Source: Bosea sp. 29B (GTDB lineage Bacteria; Pseudomonadota; Alphaproteobacteria; Rhizobiales; Beijerinckiaceae). From it: a stretch of 64,000 nucleotides of DNA. Below are positions 9,673 through 17,918 of this stretch, piece after piece. Within the stretch, counting starts at the first letter, position 1, and every line of letters begins with the position of its first letter. A program made the position numbers and the translations under genes. Where the stretch lies: contig NZ_LR733817.1 of the NCBI RefSeq assembly GCF_902506165.1, forward strand, positions 310,001-374,000, in the 5' to 3' direction. A model generated the notes under the pieces. It was given only the letters and a program-made list of their open reading frames with translations. It was not told where the DNA came from and ran no database searches.

Positions 9673-10550
9673 GGCAGCGCCTCCATCAGGTCGAAGACCG
9701 GGCCGTCCCAGCAGACGCGCCGGTTGACGATCTCGCCATTGACGTTGAAGTCGCGGACGCAGCAGTAGCAAAGCCCGATTCCGCAGGCCATCTGCTGCTC
9801 CATCGCGACCTGGCCGGGCAGTCCGAACTCACGCGCCAGGCGCTGCTGCACCCGCATCAGCCGGCTCGAGCCGCAGGTGAAGAAGGCATCGCAGCGGCCT
9901 TCGGCAATCTGGCGGCGCAGGATGCGCTCGACATTGGCGGGCCCGCTGGTCTGCTCGGCGTCGGTGACGGCGATGACGTCGGCACCATGACGATGGAAGA
10001 GCTCGACCGAGACGAGCAGCTCCGGGCGCCTCGCGCTGAAGACCGCCGTCACCTGCGTGCCATTGGCCTTCGCGGCCCTGGCGAGCGGGGCGAGCGTCGC
10101 CAGCCCCGCGCCGCGCCCGACAGCGACGATGTGGCGCCATTCCGGGTCGAGCGTGAAGCCGACGCCGAGAGGCCCCATGATGTCGAGCCGGTCGCCCGGC
10201 TTCAGCATGTCGAGACCGCGCGTGCCGGCGCCGGTCACCTTGTAGAGGAACTCGACCTGGCGCGTGTCGGGATCGGCGCCGTAGAGGCTCATCGGCCGGC
10301 GCAGGAAGGGCTGCTCGCCCGCCGGCTGCGGGCAGAGCAGCTGGAAGAACTGTCCCGGCTGCGCGGCCGCGGCCTCCTCGCTGCAATTGACCACGAGGTG
10401 CCGGTATTCGGCGTTCACAGCCTCGTTGCGGACGACCTCGGCGAGCTCGGCGACGATGCTCGCCTTCCACGGCGCAGCAGAGCAGACGCTGCCGCCCATG
10501 GCCGCACCGGATCGTGCGGCCGCCTCATGCTGATCGCGTTGGATCGACAT
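9669..10550 (-). CDS. pyrK: Dihydroorotate dehydrogenase electron-transfer subunit (PyrK-like)
   Basis: A 293-residue FAD/[2Fe-2S] reductase that passes electrons between NAD(H) and PyrD. The FAD-binding FLRRPMSLYG motif is in the first half and GRGAGLATLAPL is the nucleotide-binding glycine loop. The C-terminal cluster motif CGIGLCYCC...C has ligands at about Cys256, 261, 264 and 280, as in known PyrK proteins. The first ~35 residues are extra relative to Bacillus PyrK. The ATG at 10550, with GGGGA upstream, is preferred to an in-frame start at 10586 that would overlap the transporter gene. The gap after the MFS gene is 16 bases, so the two are co-transcribed. Confidence 0.88.
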   Translation of the reverse strand: MSIQRDQHEAAARSGAAMGGSVCSAAPWKASIVAELAEVVRNEAVNAEYRHLVVNCSEEAAAAQPGQFFQLLCPQPAGEQPFLRRPMSLYGADPDTRQVEFLYKVTGAGTRGLDMLKPGDRLDIMGPLGVGFTLDPEWRHIVAVGRGAGLATLAPLARAAKANGTQVTAVFSARRPELLVSVELFHRHGADVIAVTDAEQTSGPANVERILRRQIAEGRCDAFFTCGSSRLMRVQQRLAREFGLPGQVAMEQQMACGIGLCYCCVRDFNVNGEIVNRRVCWDGPVFDLMEALP

Positions 10551-10566
10551 CACGAAGTCCCCGCGC

Positions 10567-11814
10567 TCAGGCGAGTTCGGCGCCACGCCGCTCCGGAATC
10601 AGGAACCACATGGCGAGGATGTCGAGCACATAGAGCGTCGCCAGCAAGGCGATCGCCATCTCGAAGCTGTAGGCCGCTGCGATCGTCCCGACCACGAGCG
10701 GACCGAAGCCGCCGACGCCGCGCCCGATATTGAACAGCACATTCTGTGCCGTCGCCCGAGCCGCCGTCGGGAACAGCTCGCTGATCAGCGCGCCATAGCC
10801 GCCGAGCATACCGTTGACGAAGAAGCCCATCACCGCGCCCGCGACCAGGAGCTGGATCGGGTCGGTCAGCCGCGAATAGACGACGACCATCACGGCAGCG
10901 CCGAGCATGTAGCCGAAGAAGGCCGGGCGGCGCCCGATCCGGTCGGCGATATGGCCGAAGGCATAGATGCCGACCGCCATGCCGGCGATGGTCACCGAGG
11001 TCCAGACGGCCGACTGCGTCAGGGCAAAGCCGAAGCGGGTCGCCAGATAGTTCGGCAACCAGATCATCACGCCGTAATAGCCGAAATTCTGGACCGAGCA
11101 GAGCACGACCATACCGAGGCTCAGCTTCGTCGTGTCCCAATCCTTGACCAGCAGGCGCAGCGCCGATTCCTTCGGCCGGTCCTTGCTGCGGGCGACGAAG
11201 ACCTCCGGCTCATGCAGTGAATGCCGGATGAAATAGGCGGCGACCGCCGGCAGGATGCCGATGGCGAACATGCCGCGCCAGCCGATGGTCGGCAGCAGGA
11301 TCGGGGTTGCGATCGCCGCTGCGAGCACGCCGACCTGCCAGCCGAGGCCGACATAGGACGAGGCACGCGCCCGCTTCGAGGCCGGCCAGGCTTCGGCGAC
11401 CAGGGCCATGCCGATGCCGAATTCGCCGCCAAGGCCAAGGCCGGCAATGGTGCGGTAGATCAGGAGGTCCCAATAGCCCTGTGCCAGCGCGCACATGCCG
11501 GTGAAGACGGCGAAGAGGACGATCGTCCAGGTCAGGACGCGGACGCGGCCGATCCGGTCCGACAGCATGCCGAAGCCGATGCCGCCGAGCACCGCGCCGA
11601 TCAGTGTGGCGGTGACGAGAGAGGCAGCCTGCCCCTGGGTGAGTTGAAGGTCGGCGGAGATCGTCCGCAGCATGAAGCCGAGGATCAGGAGGTCGAAGCC
11701 GTCCATGGCATAGCCGATGGCGGCGCCCCACAGGGCCTTGCGGGCCTTGCCGTCGACTTCGGTCGGAGACGATAGGGCGATGGAGCCGCCCATGGCGGCC
11801 TGGTTGTCACTCAC
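10567..11814 (-). CDS. MFS transporter, aromatic-acid:H+ symporter type
   Basis: A 12-helix inner-membrane carrier of about 415 residues. The first helix holds the DGFDLLILGFML motif typical of the AAHS family (carriers for benzoate-type acids), followed by GMLSDRIGRVRVL, the MFS loop 2-3 signature. The GTG at 11814 is preceded by GGGGGACTTCG, almost the same leader as the PyrK-like gene (GGGGACTTCG). Orotate is a planar aromatic carboxylate, and this gene opens an operon of orotate enzymes, so orotate or a related pyrimidine acid is the likely cargo. The substrate is inferred. Confidence 0.87.
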   Translation of the reverse strand: MSDNQAAMGGSIALSSPTEVDGKARKALWGAAIGYAMDGFDLLILGFMLRTISADLQLTQGQAASLVTATLIGAVLGGIGFGMLSDRIGRVRVLTWTIVLFAVFTGMCALAQGYWDLLIYRTIAGLGLGGEFGIGMALVAEAWPASKRARASSYVGLGWQVGVLAAAIATPILLPTIGWRGMFAIGILPAVAAYFIRHSLHEPEVFVARSKDRPKESALRLLVKDWDTTKLSLGMVVLCSVQNFGYYGVMIWLPNYLATRFGFALTQSAVWTSVTIAGMAVGIYAFGHIADRIGRRPAFFGYMLGAAVMVVVYSRLTDPIQLLVAGAVMGFFVNGMLGGYGALISELFPTAARATAQNVLFNIGRGVGGFGPLVVGTIAAAYSFEMAIALLATLYVLDILAMWFLIPERRGAELA

Positions 11815-12054
11815 GGCGAAGTCCCCCGTTTCTGCTTTTCTTTGCGATGCACACCAAAACGCCAAAGCACCAGCGCGCGCTTCCGCACGCGGCTGCCGGC
11901 CGGTCTCAAGACTATTGGAGTTTGGGCGCTCGCCCGCTTTCCCAGGGCGCTTGGCTGCGCCGCTTGACGGCCGAGACATCAGGTTCGACCGCGAGAAATC
12001 CGCCACGGCACCGGAAAGCCGGCGCCATCGTGTCATCACCCTATGTCACGCGGA

Positions 12055-12082
12055 AATCTCAATTGCAAGAACAATCTCAATT
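12055..12082. promoter_or_regulatory. Direct repeat AATCTCAATT x2, candidate operator of the pyrimidine operon
   Basis: AATCTCAATT occurs at 12055-12064 and 12073-12082, 18 bases start to start, in the 292-base gap between the XRE regulator stop and the MFS start. The core AATCTCA recurs at 13060-13066 in front of the XRE gene. Shared elements at both promoters suggest recognition by the XRE protein. The rest of the gap (11815-12054) shows no gene or other clear signal. Confidence 0.45.
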
Positions 12083-12106
12083 TTGCGACAATACTCTAAG
12101 CCGGCG

Positions 12107-13030
12107 TCAGACCAGCTCCGAGGACGCCTCCTTCGGCGGCGACTGTGCGATCCCCGAGCGATCGAGCGCCGCCCGCAGCACTGCCCCGGCTTCGCTGCCC
12201 TTGAGGGCGCGGCGCCAGAGCCCATCGGCGATGTCCTCGTAGAGGCGTACCGGCTCCTCATCCGCGGTCAGCATGGCGATGCCGGACCGGAGATTCGGCA
12301 ATTCACCGCCCAGGCGGAACGGGCTCAGTCCAAGCAGCGTCTTCTCCGCAGTCCGGAAGAGCTGGAAGGTGATGTTCGGCACCGCTTCCTCGATCAGGCC
12401 GATCTGCACGCCCATCGGCTCGCTCTCGATCAGCCCGATCAGATGCTCGACCTCCATGCGCGCCGCCAGGCGTCGCCGGGCCTGCTCGGCGGCCGGCAGG
12501 TTGAAGCGTCCGACCACGCCGAGCTTGAGCCAGCGCTCGATCTCGAGGACATTGACGAAATTGACGACGCTCAGCCGGCGGCGCTTGCGGGCATTCTTGC
12601 GCTCGTCGAGGATCGCGATGATCGCATCGATCTCGGCCACGGCCTGCTCGCGCGCGACATGGGGCGGCAGCGCCTCCACCAGGGTCTGTCGCAAATGGGC
12701 GGAGTAGCCGTCCGAGGTCAGGAGATAAGACAGGGGCGGGAAATGCGCGATGACCTGGTCGGCCTGCTCCTCGATCTGCCGCATGCGCTCGAAATAGCTG
12801 ACCGGACTGGAGTAGTACTCGACCCCTGCCCCGAGCAGCGAGGCGACGGTCGTCTCCAGCAGCGTCGCCAGCCGCTCCAGGGTCTCGATCTTGACGACGC
12901 CCCCGGCCTCGATCCGGTAGACTGCCGCCCGCGAGATCCCGAGACGTTCGGCGACATCCTCGGCCTGGAGCCGGCGCCCCAGGCGGTAGGCCTTCAGCCG
13001 CTCACCGATTTCCTCGAACCGGATTGCCAT
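12107..13030 (-). CDS. XRE-family transcriptional regulator
   Basis: A 307-residue DNA-binding protein. The N-terminal helix-turn-helix lies at about residues 8-62 (RLKAYRLGRRLQAEDVAERL and ISRAAVYRIEAG). A long C-terminal part of ~240 residues presumably binds an effector; it contains no cupin motif that I can see. The ATG at 13030 has GGTGAGG eight bases upstream and is preferred to an ATG at 13051. The gene lies upstream of the MFS-pyrKD operon on the same strand and has palindromic and direct-repeat sequences at both its own and the operon promoter, so it is the likely local regulator. Confidence 0.85.
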   Translation of the reverse strand: MAIRFEEIGERLKAYRLGRRLQAEDVAERLGISRAAVYRIEAGGVVKIETLERLATLLETTVASLLGAGVEYYSSPVSYFERMRQIEEQADQVIAHFPPLSYLLTSDGYSAHLRQTLVEALPPHVAREQAVAEIDAIIAILDERKNARKRRRLSVVNFVNVLEIERWLKLGVVGRFNLPAAEQARRRLAARMEVEHLIGLIESEPMGVQIGLIEEAVPNITFQLFRTAEKTLLGLSPFRLGGELPNLRSGIAMLTADEEPVRLYEDIADGLWRRALKGSEAGAVLRAALDRSGIAQSPPKEASSELV

Positions 13031-13054
13031 CGAGCCGACCTCACCTGCCATATC

Positions 13055-13069
13055 ATCTGAATCTCAGAT
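13055..13069. promoter_or_regulatory. Palindrome ATCTGA-ATC-TCAGAT before the XRE gene
   Basis: A perfect 6-bp inverted repeat with a 3-base centre sits just upstream of the XRE gene. It includes the AATCTCA core found twice before the MFS gene and may be an autoregulatory site. The remaining gap to 13183 shows nothing further. Confidence 0.4.
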
Positions 13070-13183
13070 TTTAGACAGCCTAGTCGATCCGGGATGCAAT
13101 GCGAAGCGTGATCGGTTGTTTTCAACGCCCAGTATCACGCCCCAGTCGAGCGTGGACGCGCCGAACCTGCCCAGCCCTGCCGA

Positions 13184-14143
13184 TCAGCCCGGCTTGATGC
13201 CGGCCTCTTCGACCACGCGGTTGGCGCGCTGGATCTCGGCCTCGATGAACTTGGCGAAGCTCGCCGGGTCCTCAGTCACGGCCTCCGCGCCGAGCGCCGT
13301 CAGCTTCTCGACGATCTCGCGATCCTTGGAAGCCGCCTGCACCGCCGCGTTGACGCGCTGCACCGTCTCGGCCGGCAGGCCCTTCGGGCCCCAGAGGCCG
13401 TACCAGAGCGTGAAGTTGAGATCAGACAGCCCCTGCTCGCCCGCAGTCGGCACGCTCGGCAGGAGCCCGCTGCGCTGCGCGCCCATGATCGCGAAGGCGC
13501 GCACCTTGCCGTCGGTGACGAAGGAAAGGGCCGAGCCGAGCGGAGCGACCATCAGCGGCACCTGCGCGGCGACGACATCGGTGATCGCCGGGGCCGTGCC
13601 GCGATAATTGACCAGTTCGGCGCTCGTGCCGGTGCGGCGTTTGAAGCTCTCGGTGGCGAGATGGCCCATGCTGCCCAGCGCCGAATTGGCGAAGGTGTAC
13701 TCACCGGGCTTCGCCTTCATGTCGGCAATCAGCCCCTGCATGGTCGCGGGCGTCTTCATCGAGCCGATCAGCACCATCGGCGAGGTCGCGAAGCGGGAGA
13801 TCGGCGTGAAATCGGCCAGCGGGTCATAGGACACGCTGCGCATCACATGCCTGGCCATGATGTGGATGTCGGCATTGGTCAGATAGGTCGCCCCGTCCGG
13901 CGCCGAGCGCGCGACCTCGGCCGCGCCCAGCGTGTTGCTGGCGCCGGCCTTGTTCTCGACCACCCAGGATTCATCGAGCGCCGGCGCAACGCGCTGGGCA
14001 TAGAGCCGGCCGATGACGTCGATCGCCCCACCCGCCGCGGCGGGCACGACGAGCCTGACGATCTTGCGTTGGGCGAAGGCGGCACGGGGCGCGAGCGCGG
14101 CGCCAGCGAGCCCGGTCAAGGCGGCACGTCGTGTGATGATCAC
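13184..14143 (-). CDS. Tripartite tricarboxylate transporter binding protein (TctC/Bug family)
   Basis: A 319-residue periplasmic carboxylate receptor. A twin-Arg-like signal (TRRAALTGLAGAALAPRAAFAQ, in parts) ends near residue 26. The mature domain begins IVRLVVPAAAGGAIDVIGR, and the pyroglutamate-style loop VVENKAGASN and the second ligand loop (ANSALGSMGH) are typical of Bug proteins. The GTG at 14143 is fixed by GGAGG upstream. No TctA or TctB membrane gene is in the window, so this is one of the many orphan Bug receptors. It follows a MarR gene on the same strand, but has its own promoter. Confidence 0.9.
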   Translation of the reverse strand: MIITRRAALTGLAGAALAPRAAFAQRKIVRLVVPAAAGGAIDVIGRLYAQRVAPALDESWVVENKAGASNTLGAAEVARSAPDGATYLTNADIHIMARHVMRSVSYDPLADFTPISRFATSPMVLIGSMKTPATMQGLIADMKAKPGEYTFANSALGSMGHLATESFKRRTGTSAELVNYRGTAPAITDVVAAQVPLMVAPLGSALSFVTDGKVRAFAIMGAQRSGLLPSVPTAGEQGLSDLNFTLWYGLWGPKGLPAETVQRVNAAVQAASKDREIVEKLTALGAEAVTEDPASFAKFIEAEIQRANRVVEEAGIKPG

Positions 14144-14309
14144 CTGGTTTCCTCCGGATTGGGCCGCGTTAGCCGCGGTTCTCGGCTTCAGTTCGAAAGG
14201 CCGTCTGCTGTCCTCGATCTCGACTTGCAGCGGAGCCCGGCGCGGCAAGGCGGTGCCGTCAGGTGCTTTTGCAGCTCGCTCTACAAGATAAGGACGCATA
14301 CTTATTATC

Positions 14310-14337
14310 AGTATACATCGTATCTTGGCGCTGTCAA
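14310..14337 (-). promoter_or_regulatory. Sigma70-type promoter for the TctC-like gene
   Basis: On the minus strand a perfect -35 TTGACA (14332-14337), a 16-base spacer and a -10 TATACT (14310-14315) lie 167 bases before the GTG. The -35 is inside a 13-mer, GCTGTCAAACGGC (plus strand), repeated exactly at the MarR promoter. GTATAC overlapping the -10 is a possible operator. Otherwise the 276-base gap 14144-14419 is empty. Confidence 0.6.
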
Positions 14338-14419
14338 ACGGCGAGCCGCCCGAACCCGGCGAAGCGGAGTTCGCGCGGCCGCTTTGGCCCCAATCGCGAT
14401 TGCGGAAGAAGCCGCGCCC

Positions 14420-14902
14420 TCAGGCGGCGTCGGAGGAGCGAACTGCGTCCAGTCGCAACGGCACGCGGGAGGCTTCGTTGTTGAGCTCGACGAGCTGCCC
14501 GAGCATGCGCATGAAGATCTCGCGATCCCCTGGCGCGAGCGGGGCGAGGATACGCTCCTGGGCCCGCTGCGCCAACGGCTCGGCTTCCTTCAGGATGCGC
14601 TCGCCCTTGGGCGAGAGGTGCAGCACCTTGACGCGCTTGTCGTCCTTGCTGCCGGAGCGCTGGATCAGCTCCTTGGCTTCCATGCGCTCCAGCACGTTGC
14701 CGAGCGTCGAGCGGTCGAAGGCGACGAGGGCCGACAGGCGGGTCGCATCGATGCCGGGATTGTCGCGCACCGTGACCAGCGCCGCGAACTGGACGGGGGT
14801 GAGATCGACCGGCGCGCATTCCTCGAGAAAAAGCGAGACGGCGATCTGCTGCGCGCGCCGAATAAGATGGCCGGGCATATGATAGATATCGTCCATCGAC
14901 AT
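14420..14902 (-). CDS. MarR-family transcriptional regulator
   Basis: A 160-residue winged-helix regulator. The fold is evident from VQFAALVTVRDNPGIDATRL, FDRSTLGNVLERMEAKELI and the wing SGSKDDKRVKVLHLSPKG. Members repress nearby genes and respond to small phenolic or carboxylate ligands. It is on the same strand as and upstream of the TctC-like gene, and the two promoters share a 13-mer over the -35 and a GTATAC over the -10, which suggests joint control. There is no strong ribosome site; ATG at 14896 is an alternative start. Confidence 0.9.
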   Translation of the reverse strand: MSMDDIYHMPGHLIRRAQQIAVSLFLEECAPVDLTPVQFAALVTVRDNPGIDATRLSALVAFDRSTLGNVLERMEAKELIQRSGSKDDKRVKVLHLSPKGERILKEAEPLAQRAQERILAPLAPGDREIFMRMLGQLVELNNEASRVPLRLDAVRSSDAA

Positions 14903-15027
14903 CGTCGCTTTGCTTTGCTTTGGCGGGACAACAGAAGATCCCGCCGCCTGAAGAAATTCGCCGCCAACTCTTCATTGGCGGCAGGATGGAATACAGTACC
15001 ATCACTAGGTTTATTTCAATTATCGAT

Positions 15028-15055
15028 TGTATACTTTCATTCTGTGAGCTGTCAA
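15028..15055 (-). promoter_or_regulatory. Sigma70-type promoter for the MarR gene
   Basis: Minus-strand -35 TTGACA (15050-15055), 16-base spacer and -10 TATACA (15028-15033). The layout is the same as at the TctC-like gene, including the exact 13-mer GCTGTCAAACGGC at 15048-15060. The 250-base gap up to bioD shows no other feature. Confidence 0.55.
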
Positions 15056-15152
15056 ACGGCAACGGCCGGGGCGACTGATGTTCCTCCGCGCCGCGCCTGC
15101 CCGGCCCAAGGCAGTCCGGCCGGGTAACGCCTGGCTCGGGCGACGGAGAGCC

Positions 15153-15788
15153 TCAACCGCGCCTTTCGAAGCCTGCCCCGGCAAAAGCCGTTTGGAAGGC
15201 GGCTTTCAGGCTCGCAGCGTCGAGCGATTCCAGCCAGGGAAGTCGGCCTAGAATCCGGACCTCGCCCATCTTGCCGATGATGCGTTCCGTCTCGGGTTGC
15301 GCATGCCCGATGAACGCGACCCCGAGCACCGGAACGGAGCGCCGGCGCAAGGCGTCGAGCGAAAGCAAGGTGTGGTTGATCGTGCCGAGCTGTGTTCGCG
15401 CGCAGAGGACGACCGGCCGACGCCAGTGCGCGAAGAGATCGAGAAAGGTCCGGCGATCGGTGAGCGGAACCATCAGCCCCCCGGCCCCTTCGATGATCAG
15501 AGGGGCCGTGAGCCGCGGCACCGACAGTCGCTCCACATCGATGGCGACACCGTCAATCATCGCGGCATGGTGCGGGGATGCCGGAGTGCGCAGCCGGTAG
15601 GCCTCCGGAACGAGGTGATCAGCCGGCACACCGCCCAGCCGAACCACCGCCTCGCTGTCTGTCTCGCCATCGAGGCCTGACTGGATCGGCTTCCAGTAAC
15701 AGGCGCCAAGATGGTTCGAGAGAGCTGCTGCAAATACCGTCTTGCCGATGCCGGTGTCCGTTCCGGCAATAACGATCACCTGATTCAC
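15153..15788 (-). CDS. bioD: Dethiobiotin synthetase
   Basis: ATP-dependent closure of diaminopelargonate with CO2 to dethiobiotin, the penultimate step of biotin synthesis, in the cytoplasm. The 211-residue protein starts with the P-loop [15 protein letters not shown], followed by the substrate loop YWKPIQSGL and the conserved [12 protein letters not shown]. The GTG at 15788 overlaps the bioB stop (GTGA), so it is translationally coupled. It is the last gene of bioY-bioB-bioD; bioF, bioA and bioC-type genes are not present in this window. Confidence 0.95.
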   Translation of the reverse strand: MNQVIVIAGTDTGIGKTVFAAALSNHLGACYWKPIQSGLDGETDSEAVVRLGGVPADHLVPEAYRLRTPASPHHAAMIDGVAIDVERLSVPRLTAPLIIEGAGGLMVPLTDRRTFLDLFAHWRRPVVLCARTQLGTINHTLLSLDALRRRSVPVLGVAFIGHAQPETERIIGKMGEVRILGRLPWLESLDAASLKAAFQTAFAGAGFERRG

Positions 15789-16855
15789 GGCGCACCAGCC
15801 AAGGGAGCACTGGCAGCGGCTCCGCTCGCGTGAGCCGGGACCTCCATTTCGCCGGGCTCCGCTGAATGCTTGGTTCGCATCCCGAGCTTTTCGAGGAGCG
15901 CCGCGTCCTTGTCGCGACCGGGGTTGTTCGTCGTCAGCAGAACGTCGCCCGAAAAGATCGAACTCGCTCCGGCCATGAAGCACAGCGCCTGCATCTCGTC
16001 GCTCATGGCCTGACGGCCGGCCGACAGGCGCAGGACACTCCGAGGCATCAGGATGCGCGCCACCGCAACCAGGCGAACGAAGGCGATGGCATCGACCGGC
16101 CGTGCCTTGTCCATCACCGGGGTGCCCGCGATCGGCATCCACATGTTGAGAGGCACGCTCTCCGGAGGGCGCTCCAGCGCAGCGAGTGTCGCAAGCATCG
16201 CGATGCGGTCTTCGACGGCTTCGCCCATGCCGACGATACCGCCGCAGCAGAGCTTTATTCCCCCGGCGCGAACGCGCGACAGGGTTTCCAGCCGGTCGTC
16301 GATCGTCCGCGTGGTGATGATCTGCGGATAGAAGGCCCGGGAGGTATCGATGTTGTGGCTATAGAAGTCGAGGCCGGCCTCGGCGAGGCGCCCGACCTGC
16401 GGCTCGCTGAGCATGCCGAGCGTGACGCAGGTTTCCATTCCGAGGGCCTTCACGCCTCTGATCATGGCGCAGATGGCCGCCATGTCGCGATCCTTCGGGC
16501 TGCGCCAGGCCGCTCCCATGCAGAAACGCGTGGCGCCCCCGGCCTTGGCGCGGCGCGCTTCGGCAAGGATATCGGCGAGCTCCATCAACTTGGTCGCCTT
16601 GACGCCGGTCTGGTAGCGGGCGCTCTGGGAACAGTAGCCGCAATCCTCCGGGCAGCCTCCCGTCTTGACGGACAACAATGCGGCGGCCTCGACCTCGTTC
16701 GGGTCGAAATGCTGCCGGTGCACGCTCTGCGCCCTGAACAGCAATTCGGGGAAAGGCAGGGCATAGATCGCCCTCGCCCGTCCCTGCATGTCGTCCGTCT
16801 GCGGCACCCTTCCCTGCTCGCCGGGCGCATCGACGCGATGGGCCTCGGCCTTCAT
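15785..16855 (-). CDS. bioB: Biotin synthase (radical SAM)
   Basis: Inserts sulfur into dethiobiotin to give biotin. The 356-residue protein has the radical-SAM motif [11 protein letters not shown] (C-x3-C-x2-C) near residue 70 for the 4Fe-4S cluster, and [20 protein letters not shown] (in two parts) holding a Cys ligand of the auxiliary cluster. [12 protein letters not shown] and [10 protein letters not shown] are typical. The N-terminal ~30 residues and a C-terminal tail past GRDKDAALL are longer than in E. coli BioB. The ATG at 16855 overlaps the bioY stop. It lies directly under BioR control if the boxes upstream of bioY are functional. Confidence 0.96.
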   Translation of the reverse strand: MKAEAHRVDAPGEQGRVPQTDDMQGRARAIYALPFPELLFRAQSVHRQHFDPNEVEAAALLSVKTGGCPEDCGYCSQSARYQTGVKATKLMELADILAEARRAKAGGATRFCMGAAWRSPKDRDMAAICAMIRGVKALGMETCVTLGMLSEPQVGRLAEAGLDFYSHNIDTSRAFYPQIITTRTIDDRLETLSRVRAGGIKLCCGGIVGMGEAVEDRIAMLATLAALERPPESVPLNMWMPIAGTPVMDKARPVDAIAFVRLVAVARILMPRSVLRLSAGRQAMSDEMQALCFMAGASSIFSGDVLLTTNNPGRDKDAALLEKLGMRTKHSAEPGEMEVPAHASGAAASAPLAGAP

Positions 16856-17418
16856 CGACCGACCCTCCCGATCAGCCGGGGCGGAACGAACAGCGCACCG
16901 ACGGCCACCATGGCGATGTTGATCAGGTCGCCGAGGATGAACGGTGTGAAGCCGAGCGGAATGATCTGGTTCAGGGGCACGAAGAATGCGAGCCACGGAA
17001 GTCCCAGCGCGTAGGTGATGCCGAGGCCGGCCAGCATCGCGAGCACCCGCCCGATCGTGCCGCGGCCGATGGCGAGAGATCCGGCGACCCAGCTCCCCGC
17101 GAGATAACCGAGGAGGTAACCACCTGTCGGACCTACCATATAGGCCAGGCCGATGCCGCGCTCCGGCGATCCCGAGAAGACCGGCAGACCTGTCGCACCG
17201 ACGGCGAGATAGGCAAAGAAGGTCGCGGTGGCGAGACGCGGCCCCGTGGCGACGGCAAGAGCCATCACCGCCAGCGTATGCAGGGTCATCGGCACCGGCC
17301 AGGACGGCACGCGAACCTTGGCGCAAAGCGTGATCAGGGCAACGCCGAGAATGATGACGCCCGCGCTCCTGGCGAGTGAGCGGACCGAGGTTTCGGCAAA
17401 GGGAGTGGATGAGTTCAC
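16852..17418 (-). CDS. bioY: Biotin transporter substrate-binding membrane protein
   Basis: The S-component of an ECF-type biotin importer, 188 residues with about six membrane segments. Recognisable stretches are [26 protein letters not shown] and [14 protein letters not shown]. The GTG at 17418 has GAGGA upstream and fits the family length; longer in-frame starts would read through the operator region. No BioM/BioN energising genes are in the window, so it either works alone or shares modules encoded elsewhere. It is first in the overlapping bioYBD operon, linking uptake with the last two synthetic steps. Confidence 0.93.
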   Translation of the reverse strand: MNSSTPFAETSVRSLARSAGVIILGVALITLCAKVRVPSWPVPMTLHTLAVMALAVATGPRLATATFFAYLAVGATGLPVFSGSPERGIGLAYMVGPTGGYLLGYLAGSWVAGSLAIGRGTIGRVLAMLAGLGITYALGLPWLAFFVPLNQIIPLGFTPFILGDLINIAMVAVGALFVPPRLIGRVGR

Positions 17419-17429
17419 GGTATCCTCGT

Positions 17430-17439
17430 TTATAGATAA
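17430..17439. promoter_or_regulatory. BioR box TTATAGATAA, proximal
   Basis: An exact match to the alphaproteobacterial BioR consensus TTATMKATAA, 11 bases before the bioY GTG and touching its ribosome site. BioR is a GntR-family repressor of biotin genes; its gene is not in this window. Confidence 0.85.
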
Positions 17440-17582
17440 TTTTTGATTCGATCTATTAATTCTCACAGAATTCAGATCTATCGCAATAGTGCGATCGATA
17501 ATCACGTCCGGTTCGGATGCTGAGGACGCGGGCGTAGATGAATAAATCCAGCAATTTTCGTCTGCTAGCATGACCTGAATAA

Positions 17583-17592
17583 TTATAGATAA
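17583..17592. promoter_or_regulatory. BioR box TTATAGATAA, distal
   Basis: A second identical BioR box, 153 bases from the first. Both lie in the 500-base divergent gap (17419-17918) between bioY and the class II aldolase gene. The pair could bind cooperatively or mark two bio promoters. The rest of the gap contains the aldolase promoter and no convincing gene. Confidence 0.8.
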
Positions 17593-17678
17593 TTTTGGAA
17601 GAATGAAGCCAGAAGCGCCCAGGTTGGATGCACAGCCCCCCTGCTGACCCGCGCCGACCGGCGGGCGCGACACTCCAG

Positions 17679-17706
17679 TTGACATCCGAAATTCAGCAAG
17701 TATCCT
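17679..17706 (+). promoter_or_regulatory. Sigma70-type promoter for the aldolase-monooxygenase genes
   Basis: Plus-strand TTGACA (17679-17684), a 16-base spacer and TATCCT (17701-17706) precede the ATG at 17919 by about 210 bases. ATCAGTATAC just downstream (17712-17721) repeats a 10-mer found at the TctC-like promoter. Confidence 0.45.
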
Positions 17707-17918
17707 GTTAATCAGTATACGGACGATCTGATGGCGATCGCCGGATGGGAGGTTGGCGCGACGGTTCCTGATGCTGGACACCGGTGTCGCCTACGCAGGC
17801 TGAACAGCTTGCAGCCCGCCTGCCCCTTTGATCGTCTGGCTGGTCAGGCTGCTTGGCCGCCCATCGGCAAGGCCTGGCCTGTGGACATTCGACGAGGCGA
17901 CTTCGGAGAGACCGACCT

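Noticed and set aside
17731..17918. Possible small gene before the class II aldolase
   Set aside because: It has no ribosome site or recognisable motif, and its frame runs on as a shadow of the aldolase gene. The stretch is better read as promoter and leader.
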